Below are positions 9,811 through 22,402 of a stretch of DNA of 64,000 nucleotides, one piece after another. The notes beneath the pieces were generated by a model. It had not been told where the DNA came from. It saw only the letters and a list, made by a program, of their open reading frames with translations, and searched no databases. The position numbers and the translations under genes are program-made. Origin of the DNA: Pseudisothecium myosuroides (Eukaryota; Streptophyta; Bryopsida; Hypnales; Lembophyllaceae); NCBI GenBank assembly GCA_951799445.1, contig OX637288.1:11534501-11598500 (forward strand). The letters are read 5' to 3'. Each line of letters starts with the position of its first letter. Within the stretch, counting starts at the first letter, position 1.

Positions 9811-12800
9811 ATGACGTTGGCCCAAGCTGCTACCGGTGGTGAAGAAGAAGCTAACCAGACAGTCGACTCTGCGTATTCTTCTCGCTATGAGCAGACTTCG
9901 CTACCCAAGTATGTGATCACGATTTCTCCGTTAATTATTTTCGTTGATGGAGATGTCGTTAGTTATTTGATTAAAGAGCGCTAGTTCTATTCTCAAGGGC
10001 ATAAAAAAAAGACAGATTTACACGAGTGTTGACATTGATATGATTTGAAATTGACAAAAGAGTACCTGACATGTGTGGTTGATTGATTCAGGTGGAGGCT
10101 GCCATGTAAAGAGATAACTAAGGAAGCTACTTATCAAACAATCAGTGATGAGCTCATGTTGGATGGGAATCCCCGTCTAGATCTAGCGTCCTTCTGCACG
10201 ACATGGATGGAGCCTGAGTGCGACAAGCTCATGACGCAAGCTCTCAGCAAAAATTATATCGACATGGACGAGTATCCTATCACTACCGAGCTGCAGGTAA
10301 AACGAGTTTCCAATACAAGATTGCAATGGTATTTCTTCAGCTGCATTATCAATTCAAAAGAGATTTGTATTGCTGATGACGAATCTAGCTTGCATGCAGT
10401 TCACGCAGAACGAAATTAAAGTTCTTTTTTCTTAATATCCTTATAAGTTTGTTGATAGTTTGACAAGTGATCATCTTTCTCAGGACCGGTGCGTGAACAT
10501 AATTGCTCACCTGTTCCATGCGCCGTTGAATGATTGTGAACAAGCCGTCGGAGCTGGCACGGTGGGCTCTTCTGAGGCCGTCATGTTGGCAGGCTTGGCC
10601 ATGAAGCGCAAGTGGCAACTTCAACGCAAGGCAGCTGGAAAGTCACATGAAAAACCCAATTTAGTCTGCGGTGCAAATGTTCATGTAAGTCATATTGTAC
10701 TAGTCACCTCTAACCACCACTTTAGTGCAAATTAGTTTTTCATTTCTTCATCATGGGATACTAAAACGTCAATGGTTTCACCCTTGTCAATTCAACAAGT
10801 TGCCCAAAGTTCATAGAACTAGAAACTCTACTAATGGATAAGAGTTTTCAGTTCAACGAAGTTTGTTGAACTTGCTTGATCTGGAATGTGAGAAACTGGC
10901 TATTCAACGAAGTTTGTTGAGCTTGTTTGATCTGTAATGTGTGAAACTGGCTATTCAACGAAGTTTGTTGAGCTTGTTTGATCTGTAATGTGTGAAACTG
11001 GCTATTATCAATAGACACTACTTGGTTCAAAATTTATCTTTGGACTCATCACACAGGTGGTTTGGGAGAAGTTCGCATCCTATTTTGAGGTGGAACTGAG
11101 GGATGTGAAGTTGAGAGAAGACTTTTATGTGATGGACCCTGAGAAAGCAGTTGAGCTCGTGGACGAGAACACCATCCTCGTATGCACTACCTTCGGCTCC
11201 ACGTACAACGGCGAGTTTGAAGATGTGAAGAAGCTGAATGACCTGTTGGAAAAGAAAAATGCAGAGAATGGGTGAGTACTTGAGCTGCATTGAGTTACTG
11301 AAGTACTTACCTAGTTTGAGTGAAAAAGTACGGGTGAATCTAATGAATTTAACCATGTATAAACATTGACAAGCTTTTTTTCAAAGTTTCCATCTCAAGT
11401 CGTTGTTTTCAAGGGTAAAATCCCTTGTAATTTGTTTGTATGTCAAACTAACCTCAGTATCAAAAGTGGCTGCCTCCATATCAATAGGAGATGAAATAAT
11501 ACATTCAGGAACAAAGTATACCAATACAAAGAAGAATTAAGCCCTACATGTTTGAACAATAGAAAATTGTTTAGAAAGTTCCTAGAATCAACTGCTATTC
11601 TCCGAATTGGAATTTCTATATTTAACACAGTGCACTTAGGGGCTCATATTCAAGCATGTCATGTGGTGCATGAAGGTGGAACGTAGGGATACATGTGGAC
11701 GCAGCCAGTGGAGGATTCGTTGCACCATTCGCCTACCCCGACATCGAGTGGGACTTCAGACTGAAATGGGTGAAGAGCATCAACGTTAGCGGCCACAAAT
11801 ACGGGCTTGTTTATCCAGGAATTGGATGGGTCATCTGGCGCAGCAAGGAAGAATTACCGGAGGAGCTAGTGTTTCATATCAACTACCTCGGCACCGACCA
11901 ACCAACATTTACTCTCAATTTCTCAAAAGGTACTGACGACATCTCTCATAATCCATCACCACACTTTGGCGCAATGGCAGCTCTTTGGAAACGGAAGTGG
12001 CAGCTTCACATGTTTGAAAAACGCTTAGTACCTTCTTGTTCACATTCTGACATGCTCGGGGGTGGCATCGCAGGAGCTAGCCAGGTGATAGCCCAGTACT
12101 ATCAGTTCATCCGTCTCGGATACGAGGTAAAGATCAACTTCTTCAATAACTTGTGTTACTAATAGGTTCAAATTGTAGTAAATGGCAGCTTTGAATAGTT
12201 CAAACGGAATTTTTTTGGTTCAGTTTTTTTTAATTAATCGACCAATGCACGAAATGCTCTTCACTGATCCCGGTGATATGAAATATGATTCTAAATCATT
12301 GATTTTCACACTGAATTGGCCATTCTCAAAACTACAAATCCTTGCTCAATCTACAGGACGCAATCAATGAATCTTCACTGCAATTAATTACGTCTGACAT
12401 TGAGTGACTCCAGGGTTACAAGAAGGTGATTACCAACTGCATCGGCAACGCCAAAAAACTCTCCGACGCCATCTCCTCCATCGGCAAGTTCAGGCTCCTC
12501 TCCACACCCGTCGGCGTCCCTCTCGTCGCCTTCTCCTTGTTGGACGACAGCGAGTACGACGAACACGACATCGCCGGCAGCCTCAGAAGCCACGGCTGGA
12601 CCGTCCCCGCGTACACCATGGCGCCCGATGCGCAGAGCATTACGCTCCTGCGCGTGGTGGTGCGGGAGGATTTCAGCACCAGTCTGGTGGACAGGCTGGT
12701 GACGGACATGAAGCGCACGCTGGCAGAGTTGGACGCCAAGCCTGCCAAGAAAGAGGAGCAGGCGGAGGAGCACGCGAAAGAAGCAGGGCAAAAGAAATCG

Positions 12801-12938
12801 AGGAGGCAGCAGAGGCAGGAGGAGGCGAAGAAGACGCACGCGAAGGAGGCGTCTGTGTTTGATCAGGAGCATAACAAGCAAGGGCACTTCAATGTGTGCA
12901 AGAAGCATGGGTTGCACAAATCCTATGGGGTTTGCTGA
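9811..12938 (+). CDS. GAD: Glutamate decarboxylase, copy 1 (7 exons, 516 aa)
   Basis: This PLP enzyme converts L-glutamate to GABA and CO2 in the cytosol. Exons, all GT-AG, are 9811-9908, 10092-10296, 10484-10684, 11057-11271, 11676-11929, 12074-12126 and 12414-12938. Visible landmarks are '[15 protein letters not shown]' and '[12 protein letters not shown]' in exon 2, '[11 protein letters not shown]' (residues 126-136), the 'HVDAASGGF' cofactor aspartate D248, and the PLP lysine K281 in '[13 protein letters not shown]'. The exon 5 acceptor at 11675 keeps the frame ('[12 protein letters not shown]'). Length matches plant GADs, and the C-terminus ends 'GVC' as in many of them. Odd points: the Lys/Glu-rich tail has no tryptophan, so the usual calmodulin-binding segment is not recognisable, and intron 5 (144 nt) is open in frame. 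The identity is secure; regulation is inferred. Confidence 0.95.
10852..11004 (+). repeat. 51-bp tandem repeat in GAD copy 1 intron 3
   Basis: Three consecutive 51-bp units start at 10852, 10903 and 10954 with 'ttcaacgaagtttgttga'. The matching intron of GAD copy 2 has one unit, at 23441-23491, so the array expanded in copy 1 or contracted in copy 2. Confidence 0.9.
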
Positions 12939-12957
12939 AGAAACTCGCCATCGCCAT

Positions 12958-14993
12958 CACAAAATCCATTTGATGCACATGAGTTAAACCAATAGAAAGA
13001 GTACCTAAAATGGACCACTTGTGAGGTTTTCACCTCCACTTGTACTATTAATAGAGCTGCACACTATTTGAAATGGGCCTTGACTTCATTTTACACTTGT
13101 TCTTTAACCCCTCATTGCCTAAGGCCTGTATGAGTTTAAAAACATCATTGTTTTTTAAGTGTTGCAGATCTAAATGTCACAAAGTTATGGAGATCTCGAC
13201 CATACAATCTTGTAGTGTACGTGTTGTAGATGACGTGAATCAAGTTTGGAGCCATTTGGCCACGTAGATTGCAAGATTATAATGTTTCCGTGTTCAAAAA
13301 GGATGTTGAAATTTTCCTAGAAACACATTTGGAGGTGAAATTTGATTTCTAAACCTACTCAAATGAAAAACCTACATACTATAAAGTAATTCAAAACCAC
13401 CATACAAACACATTGGTGAAAAAAAGTACCATTCAATTGACTCATTGTGTTTGCAAAATGGCTTTGAAATGTCAAAAAATAGTAAAAAATATATTTATAG
13501 CTGAACCTCCCTCTACTAAAATGCTTCTCATTAATTCAAAACCTCTTGGATTGATGTGAAATTTTGGCCACACAAACTAGATTAGTATGCGCAATTTTTG
13601 CAAAAAAATTATTGGAAATTGATACTACATGAAGAAGAAACAAGTCGCCAAAGTTCACTTTAATCCAAAAATGTCTGGATTTTGAACTTCGAATTGCTCC
13701 CAATCATTCAAAACAACTTGGATTGACATGAAAATATTACCACAATAACTAGACTTCAAGGGAACATATCCCAACAAATTTTATTGAAAAAAAAAATTGG
13801 ATGAAGGAGATACAAGCCCCCAAAGTTGCAGCCTTCAAATGCATTTTGGTGAACTCAAATTGAACATGTGCACTTTGATTGACTTTCAAGACATCATTAC
13901 ATCTTGGATTCATAACATTGTTAACCTTATCAGATTCTTCTCCCCAGGTGGAGGGATAATTGCCCCCAAATACCTGGGGGGGAGACTTTAGTTATAATCT
14001 TCACAATTTGATTGGCTTAGTACATGGACTATCCAGCTGCATTGTCAGACCTGCGAATGTAATTGGCTTGCACTCCGCTGGGCTCCTCATTTTGGAAGAA
14101 CGAAAGGCCCCCCCCCCAAGTGAAGGTAAATAATGTTATATTGATATGAAAATTTTACCACATAAACTAGAAGAGAGAGTACAAATTTTCCAACAAGTTT
14201 TATTGAATTCAGACATCAGATGCAAAAGTTACAGCACTTTGAATTGGACTTGAAACTATGTGAGGACACTTTTGGTTCCCTTAGGCGATGAGGGATTAAC
14301 CCCTCTAGGATGTTAGCAACCCAAATTGGCTTATGATTTTGGGTACCAAAAAATCTACATACCTCTTGTCTGTGAGGAACATTCAATGAACTCCACTTGT
14401 AAAAATAAAAAACCTCAGAAGTTTGACCTTGTCCTTCTTCTTTAATAGCAAGACTATCCAATAGAACTAGCTTGGTAATCAATTGTCAAGGTCCATTTAT
14501 TCCAAGCTGCAGTCAATCACGCTGAGGCAATAGTTCAATAGTTGCCACATCATGATCAACTTAGTGGTAATTCCTTGCTTCTAAAAAAACAAATTATTAT
14601 AAGATAGTTATGTGTTTTATGTGAACTTTGTCAAAATAGTACAAAGATTTTAACTAAAATGTCTAATGCCAAATAGTTGAGTATGTATGTATTGTAAACT
14701 GTATAGCTTTTAACTTCCTAAAGAGGTTAATAGACCTGCACACTACTTAAAATGGATCTTAACTCCATCTTACACTTGTCCTTTAATGTGCACCATTTTG
14801 GGTATCCTCCCATTCATTTTCCCTTCAAAAATAAGGGTCGATTTTGAATAGTGGTTCATTTTAGGTGTAATTACCTTAGGCAAAACACTTGTTGCGTTCA
14901 AGATTTGGGACGTGTGCCTTACTAGTGGAGGGGGGGGGCATTATTTTCAGGCACTACATAAAGTGAACTTCAGTGGAGTAGTGAAGCTCTTTG
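12958..14993. other. Intergenic repeat-rich DNA between the GAD units
   Basis: No gene is seen. Bases 13045-13110 recur at 14728-14790 ('ctgcacactact..aaatgg'). Near-inverse ends 'cctaaaatggaccac' (13002) and 'gtggttcattttagg' (14851) suggest a decayed terminal-repeat element of about 1.9 kb. A hairpin with CCCCAGGT/ACCTGGGG arms lies at 13944-13983. Confidence 0.4.
13532..14240 (+). repeat. Imperfect repeat with ~175-bp spacing
   Basis: Units near 13532, 13707 and 14130 share 'attcaaaac..cttggattga', 'tgaaa.tttaccaca.aaactag', 'ccaacaa.ttttattga' and 'aaagttgcag' in the same order. The first two are adjacent and the third is separated by unrelated sequence. No coding content is seen. Confidence 0.5.
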
Positions 14994-15214
14994 CACTACA
15001 AGAGAAAGGGTGTTTTAAGTGAGTTTTTAAGTATAGTCCTAGACACATGATTTTAAGTAATGACCTTTAAGGAGATTTTCAGCAAAATTTTACTTAAAAC
15101 ACATGTGTTTTAAGTAAAATTTTGCTGAAAATCTCCTTAAAGGTCATTACTTAAAATCATGTGTCTAAGACTATACTTAAAAACTCACTTAAAACACCCC
15201 TTTCTCTTGTAGTG
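14994..15214. mobile_element. CACTA-type hairpin MITE, copy 2 (intact ends)
   Basis: A 221-bp element begins CACTACAAGAGAAAGGG and ends CCCTTTCTCTTGTAGTG. It is flanked by the 3-bp target duplication TTG (14991-14993 and 15215-15217). The arms are near-perfect complements, so a transcript would fold into a hairpin of about 100 bp. The ends match the copy at 2519-2717, but the interiors differ in length and order while keeping TTTTAAGT motifs. It belongs to the CACTA superfamily and is non-autonomous. Confidence 0.92.
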
Positions 15215-15475
15215 TTGCATACACCGACACCGAGGAAGTATACATAACATGGATGAAAACAAATGTGCTTATTTGAAAGAATGTAAATTCATCCATAATT
15301 GAGTGCTAGATTGTTCCTAGATTTTGTAGCAATTGAGCAATTTCATTTCATCAAAAAAGAAGAGATTATAGTCAAATATACTCTCAAAAAAATTGTATAG
15401 CTTTTGGCGGATAAATCACCCCCCATCTCCCAAGAAAAACAAATTGTACCATATCCATCTAACGTGCTATTTTAA

Positions 15476-16204
15476 AACCCTAAAGTTTAAAAGTCCTTGT
15501 GGAGGACTCTTGGGATTTTGGGTAGGCTTGTGTGACTTCAATTTTTGCCTTGATTTTCTGGATTTTTTTAATATAGGAAATGAATTTAGCTTTTTCAAAA
15601 TATAATTTTTATTTCAATCCATGCCTTTGTGCAAAAGTCATGCTAACCTAAGTCCAAAATAGCAGTTTGAAGGGCAAAAAAAAATTAAATTAAATTGAAT
15701 TTTTTATTTTTTTAATTATCCGCAAAGATTATATTTCTGTCTATATGTGAAGCTTTGATTCATTCTATTTAGACTAATGATCAGAAAGCTATAGACAATC
15801 TTGTTTTTTAGGCGTTCTAAGCAACTTTTTGAAAAAACAACTTATAGAATTCATTTTTGAAAGCATTTAATACAATTTTATATTCAAATCAATTCTTTAA
15901 CATGAAAAATTAGAAATTCAAACTCAATAGAACAAAAAATTTAAGTTAAGAAAATTCAAAGCCAAAAAATTTAGTCGAGCAAGGTGCAAAAAAAACTTGT
16001 TTTTTTCACTTTAGATGCAAATATTTTGCAAACTACACTAGCAAAGTTTTTAAAATTTCTTCCATATATTTTTACACTAGTCTAATACAAGATTGTATGA
16101 ATAGATACAAAAAAGAAAACAAGTTTTAAATTTTTTTGCTCTTTGCAATAGAAATGGAAGTTTTGAGTGGTTTTAATGGAAAAAAGGCCTCGGGACTTTA
16201 GAAG
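15476..16204. mobile_element. TTAA-flanked non-autonomous element, family 1, copy A
   Basis: It is flanked by TTAA (15472-15475 and 16205-16208). The left end is AACCCTAAAG; the right end is the complement of CTTCTAAAGTCCCGAGGCC. The interior aligns throughout with 56137-57041, for example 'gctttgattcatt', 'ttgttttt', 'aaaaacttgtttttttcactt', 'gatattttgcaa' and 'atggcagttttgagtg'-like blocks. It has no transposase frame. TTAA target sites are characteristic of piggyBac and of Sola3 elements, and which applies is not resolved. Confidence 0.75.
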
Positions 16205-19182
16205 TTAACTTCCAACCAGTGGCAGGTGTCCTAGTGTGCAAAAAGAAAAAAATCTCATCATTGATAACGTCAATGTACTCTTTTGAAGATGAATAGTTTG
16301 TAGCATTTGATAGAGTTGCAAAACAACAAAGAAAATGCAATTTTTGTTGTGCCAGAAATAATATTCTGGCAACACCACACAATTATTATTTCTTTTTCAT
16401 CCCCTAAACACTATAGTGGGCTTAAAAGTAGTAATACTAGAGATGCTCTTATCATATTGCAATAGATGTATCACTTTTAGAGACATTGTAGAAGAATCAA
16501 TTTATTTGTTGAACTACATGATTGTTCATGGACAATTTATGAGCCAAACAAAATGATAGCATTTGCATTGTTGTACACTAAAATTGACACACTATAATTT
16601 GACATCTACATTTAAAATCAAGTCCTCCAAGTTATTTATTTTTCAACATGATGAAGGTCTAATATATGGCTAAAATAGATTAATAAAAATAATTTGATCC
16701 TTTCCAAATATTCTGCAAGGCCTCCACCTTATTATTTAGAGGAGAGCTAAATTAAGTTTAATCCAATGTATGTTCAAAATTCAATTAGCAATTAAGCAAT
16801 TTACTATTTATAGAACACATATGATACATAGGGACAAGAGATCAAAAATTGGAAGGGCCTTGAAGTATAGATGTTAAATTTGACCTTCTGGGGACGGCAA
16901 TTTCTATTCTCACCAAATGCATATTATAAATAGCAAATTGACATGTCACAATTTATAGAATGTAGGAAAAAATTCATAAAATCTAGTAATTTAAAACTAA
17001 AAAAAAATATTATGTTGCCTTGAGAGAAAAATAAGAGGACTCCTACCAAAATGATTTTAAGAAAAAGAATTTTTGTGAATATCGGAGATTAATATTTCTA
17101 GGGTAAGTGTTGATTCACTCAGTGGTTTAATATATATGAAGAAATTAATAATTTGCATGCAATTATAACATCTAGTAGTAACATATAATATTTATACCGT
17201 ACTTCAAGTTTTACAATTTTCGAAAGGTAGATTTGTTTTTCTTATTCACTACAATATTGCTACCACTAAAAATAGCATTGTTCAATTCTATATTAGATTT
17301 TTAGCACTATGATGTTTTTTTGTTGTCATGTCTCTCCTTATTTAATGATTTTTAAGCCCTTGAGGACAAAGGGATACCAAAGTCTAAATTTCTAAGGAAA
17401 AAAAGATTGATCATAAGCTGTAATTTTGAATAATAATCTAGATACAATTTTTAAATAAGAATTATAAAATGGCATTAATATTCTCATAATATTACAATTG
17501 AATCTACTGGTACAAAAACAATATTTTTTAATAAAATTTGAAACCAAAACTTGAAAGTTATTTGTAAAATTATTTTCAGATTGAATATTTGCAAATTTCA
17601 AAAGATTTTTTTGTTTAAGTACAAAAGAATAAGTCGTAATTATAGTGATAAAAAAATTCTATTCTATTATTTTTTCAATTTTTTTTGAAGGGCCACTTTT
17701 TGAGCTAAAAAATAAACTATAAGAGGAGAAATATACTAGCATCACGTGAATGTAAGAATATTTGGAAACAAAATCCTTACAAAAACTTATACCACACAAA
17801 TGTTAGAAAAGTAGCAAAAGATTCTACAAATGTTTAAAAAAATCAAAATTCACTATGTATGGAACATTTTTGCACTCATTCATTATTCAAATTTTGAATC
17901 ACTATTCTTTGAAGGCATGTAGAATAAATGTTAATGGATTACAAAAAAAATTTAGATTCTTGGATAAATAGGTGCATTCTTTATTTCTATAGAAACTCTA
18001 AAAACTATTCATTGAACAATTTTAGTTTTTTGCAACATGTTAAGCTAAAGTTTCATCAAGTCTTGATTTTTGAAGTCTATAAAAAATCTAAAAATCATCC
18101 AAAAATATTATGTGTTTTTAAACATAATTATTAACAATAAATAATAAATTATCTGTCTTAAAAATTATTAAATATTTTATTTTTCTATTTTTAATTTTTA
18201 ATGTCCACACATGCAAAAAGTAGAAATACTTTGGTCAAACATGATTGCAATTTTGAAAATACTCATTTTTGTGTTAAATATAAATTAAAGAAATTAAATT
18301 TGATAAGATTTATTTGTATTCCATTTTAATACTTCAAGATAATTCTTAAAACCAATTAATTATATTGCAATTGGAGACATTTTTAATTAAAAAATATTTC
18401 TTAAATTTAAAACTAAAAAAATGTAGGTCATCATTTTAATGTTCAATTTTGATCAATATCCTAGATTATTTTAATGTGTACAATATTATGTATACTTGAT
18501 ACTCCATATAAGTTTATGTATGCATTTGACTTTTAAAAAATCACAATAATTTAAGTTTTCTACCAAAATTTCTGGAAAAATTAATATCTATAGAATTTTT
18601 GTTCCACATTTTAAAATGATCAAGTTTTTAATCAATGCATCATATATTGCTTAATTTAGGTTTATAATGGCATATTGACTTGAAGGTCATGATTAGGGAT
18701 GTTTGGAGTACAAAAAATAAATAGTAAGTTACTTGGATTTTTTTCCACACTATTGTGAGGGTTAGATTCAATTATAAATTTTATTATTTTTTGAAATATT
18801 ATAAGTGAAATATCCAAAATATTGCATAAATTTTCTTTAAACTTTTTAAACTTTTTGGAATATTTCAAAATTTTATAAAACATTTCAAAGGGTAACATTC
18901 TAGAACGTAAAACTCTAAAACATTTGTTCCATGATTATCATCAATTTAAAAAGACAAAACAACTATGAAAAGATATTATAATAAAAAATAAATCAACCAA
19001 GAAAATAAATAAAAAGTTGCTGCAACCATAGGATGAGGAAGAAAACCAAAAAAAATTATAACCAAGAATGCCAAAATTCTAAAATGTGACTTTGGCAACT
19101 TACTGAAATCATTCAATTCTAGAGAATAAAGTATTCCAACAATTTGTTGCCAAATTTGACCCTCATGTACGATATTCTTCAT
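16205..19182. other. AT-rich intergenic DNA, no gene seen
   Basis: The stretch is extremely AT-rich with only short random frames. It includes the dispersed repeat at 17920-18130 that matches 340-560. Nothing else could be assigned. Confidence 0.5.
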
Positions 19183-19739
19183 TGCTACTTATTCCTCTTG
19201 AAGAAGCTTCAAATTAATTGGAGTTGCTCATCTTATGCTTAGCAATTTATTTTCACTTTTTATTCTAAAAAGTTATAGCAATTACATTTCATTTCAAAAT
19301 TAATGGAGAGTTTTCAAATTATTAGATATTACACCATTTTGTATAATAAAAATATTAGGTTGAAATTCAATAAGACTAAATTGAGTTCAAAATTGATGTT
19401 TGATCATATAATAACAGAATTAGATAGTTAAAGGATAAATGAATGACTATTAAAAGGTTTACTATAGATACCAGCTGTAATATTCTTTGAGTAGAATTGA
19501 ACTACATTTATCTCATTAGTGAAGGCAAAAATTAGTGCACCCTAAATTTATGTCACAACAAAATTTGTCTTATATTGTTCGATACAATAATACTTCAGAT
19601 TGTACTAATTTAACCCTGTACTGCTAACAATGACAAAAAAACGTCCCTTTGACAAATGAAAAGCTTTGTAGAGGAAGAAAAAAAAAATCATCTAATTTTT
19701 TATGGATCCATTAAAAATTTAGGCCAATGCAGAAATAGG

Positions 19740-20260
19740 CACCAAAAATTTAGTGAATGATGATAGCAATATTTTTAGAAAAAATGTTGATTTCCAAAAT
19801 ATGGATCTCCAAGTAGTGTATTTTGACAATTTGTACTTCTTCCTTTGGATTTGAATTTAAGCCATAAAAATAATCTTTTTTAATTTGAGACCAACTATTA
19901 AACTAAAGTTTATCAATTCTAGTTTCTACTTCAACTAGAAAATTTCTAAAATTTCTAAATTTGAATATTTTATTGCAATTTGGACTTTGGATCTACTATC
20001 ATGGAGTACAATTTTTTTTAATTTTAGACTGATACGGTAAAAAATTATATACCATGGTATTTTATACTATGATGTACACCTATGAAGAAATTTTAAAATT
20101 TTTTAAACATATTTGATATTTGATACGAATTTTTTGCACTTTTTATTCAAAAATTTACAATAATCCTAAATTTATTTTAAAAATTATCGAATTTTCATGA
20201 CTTGTAAAAAATATGCAATCACATTTTTGAAAATAAATATTAAAACTTTCATTCATAGAG
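19740..20260 (+). repeat. Copy of the ~450-bp AT-rich dispersed family
   Basis: It shows the same ordered landmarks as 7950-8470: 'ggatctccaagtagtgtatttt', 'agccataaaaataatc', 'gagaccaactatta', 'actatgatgtacacctatgaag' and 'catgacttgtaaaa'. Here it lies at the equivalent place in the duplication, so the family was already present before the duplication. Confidence 0.6.
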
Positions 20261-21275
20261 ACAGTCAACTCCCCTTTAATATTACCTCCATAAGTGTTAC
20301 AATTTTATATATTATGGAGATTTGTTCTCTCGTAAAATATACAATATTGAGTGCCAAGTGTTAACTAATATGAAATGTTTAGCGCTCTATTTCATTGATT
20401 TAGCTTTGATAAATAATAAAGTCAAAAAAATTGTGATAAAGTTGAAAAAAGTCGTGGAATTCAAAGATGCTAAAATGCACTGGAGGCTTAAGAAATTTTT
20501 GGAACAAAGATCTAATAATGTCATGTGATTCATTAAGAATATCCACACACTTCAAAAGCAAGTACAGTCTTGGCATGTAGAAGATTATCATCAATCTACT
20601 ATAGATTATATTTTTCAACCAATTTAGATGAATGATGATTCATATTTTTTATAGTTTCATCTTTTATTCTTATATATGTTGTATATTTTTTGATGAAGTT
20701 TTATAAATGCTATTTTGTAAATTTTTATATTATCCAAATCAATTTCATTAGTGTTAAATGTTAATATTCTATAAATATTACAGTATTATCTACACTTGAC
20801 CCCTAAAAATTATGGAAGGCTGACTGTGGTTGCAAAATGGGAGCATAAAGAAAATAACTTTGAAGTTTGAAAAAATAGTCCTTTTAGGGTTAAAAAGAAT
20901 GCGACTAAGGAGAAATGTTCAGAATCGTCCATATACCTACGCCTGCACAATAGACTTCTTATATAGTGTCCCTTGAAAGTATCATTCAATTGTCCCTATA
21001 CATTACTATGATTAGTTGACCGCTGATTTTTTTAGATTTTGGTTTTAGATCCAACTACTATACCCATAGGGTAGGGTTGGCACATTGATGCCAAATAATT
21101 AATTAAAGTTTCCAAAGTAGATTCGACACTTTAAATTTTAATTTTAAAAAATTCAACATCATATTCAAACTCTTTACACAAATGAAGTGGTAGGAGGTAC
21201 AATAAACCATGTGGGATATGTAAATTGGAATTCCTAGGAGCTCAACCACTCATAGTTAAGTCAAAAGCACGAATT

Positions 21276-21393
21276 GTGTTCAAAATAGAATTTTAGACCT
21301 CATTTTGGCATTGTAGAATAACTAAGTTCAAAGTTTTTTGAAAAAAGTTATTCTATTGTGCCAAAATGAGGTCTAAAATTCTATTTTAAACAC
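21276..21393. repeat. Inverted repeat with 48-bp arms
   Basis: Arms 21276-21323 and 21346-21393 are complementary with about four mismatches around a 22-nt loop. The flank and left arm (about 21160-21330) match the reverse complement of about 55800-56010. The unit is therefore a dispersed element of which only this copy kept or gained the hairpin. No target duplication was identified. Confidence 0.75.
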
Positions 21394-22402
21394 AGTATGT
21401 TTGACAATGAATGATGAAGATTCTATCTTCAAATTATCCTATATCCTTTTATAATTCATGATGGACAATGAATTTTATTTTGAAAACGACCTCTTTACCT
21501 TTCATCTTCATTGTATGTTATTGACAAAAATCCTTCATTTTGCCATCAATTTTTTTTTATGGTAGATGGTCTTTGGATTTTGAGACTAAAAATGGACATT
21601 TTATTTCCTTAAAACTTCTTGGTCATTTAATTTTTGTTGAATTCGACAATTTCTCTTTTACATTTTTTTTTCCCACATTCATAAAAATAATTAATTTCTG
21701 CCGATATTGACCTATGGATACAGTATATGATAGTTTTAGTGGCTTAGAGAGTTTCCACTTTGAAATTCATTGAGATTACATGTCATATCCAAAAATTCTA
21801 TTTTTTTTTTAAATTCATGATTTTCAAGTGTTAATACTACAAAAATATATGTTTTTAAAATTCACCTAATTCTAATTTTTTTTTTAAATTCACCTATTCT
21901 AAAAAAAGGTGCCTCCACCTACGCTGAATTGCTTATTTTTTACTGTTATACAGTAGGTGTTTCTAAATCAGTGAACCTTCCATGGAAAGCAGATCCATCG
22001 TTTCTAAGTTAAGTGAAGAAGCAGTCAAGTCACTCTGTTTACAGTAATCGAGTTCTTGACATGTGTTCCAGTAGGGGAAGCTCAATACTTGTACCTATCT
22101 CTTAAGGCGACGTGGCAGCAGTCCAGCGACCCTTGCCACTTGTTCTGTCAACCTGCTTTCGAACATACTTCCGCAACGGCTTCTCTTCGGTAGCTCTGAC
22201 TCAGTCATGAGATAATGTGGAATTTCAAAAGGATTTCGCACGTCGGTTCGCCACTTCCCAACCAGCACTACAAGTATGAGTCTTGGAGCAGAAAGAAACA
22301 TTCAATCGTAGTTTTTCAAGCATAGTGAAGCATTGATTTGAAGGAGAGGCAATCGCACAGGATCTAGGCTAACACCGTTGTGATCATTCTCGGAACTGCA
22401 CG

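Larger units (their letters stand above)
7245..12957 (+). repeat. Segmental duplication unit 1 (AT-rich leader plus GAD copy 1)
   Basis: Base-by-base similarity with 19183-25493 is visible from 'cttgaagaa..ttcaaattaatt' at the left to 'ctcgccatcgcc' after the GAD stop at the right. It includes the AT-rich leader, promoter, all seven exons and all introns. Exons are nearly identical, introns are close, and the leader is much more diverged with many indels. The two start codons lie 12592 bp apart, in direct orientation. The order indicates a tandem duplication, with the intervening DNA now filled by repeats. Confidence 0.8.

Noticed and set aside
11271..11700. Apparent frameshift between GAD exons 4 and 5 when the acceptor is placed at 'acgtag' (11686)
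   Set aside because: Using the AG at 11674-11675 gives '[12 protein letters not shown]' in frame in both copies, so no lesion is needed.
12384..12917. 177-aa minus-strand frame and a 152-aa plus-strand frame over the last GAD exon
   Set aside because: They are shadows of the GC-rich coding exon; the true frame carries the conserved GAD sequence.
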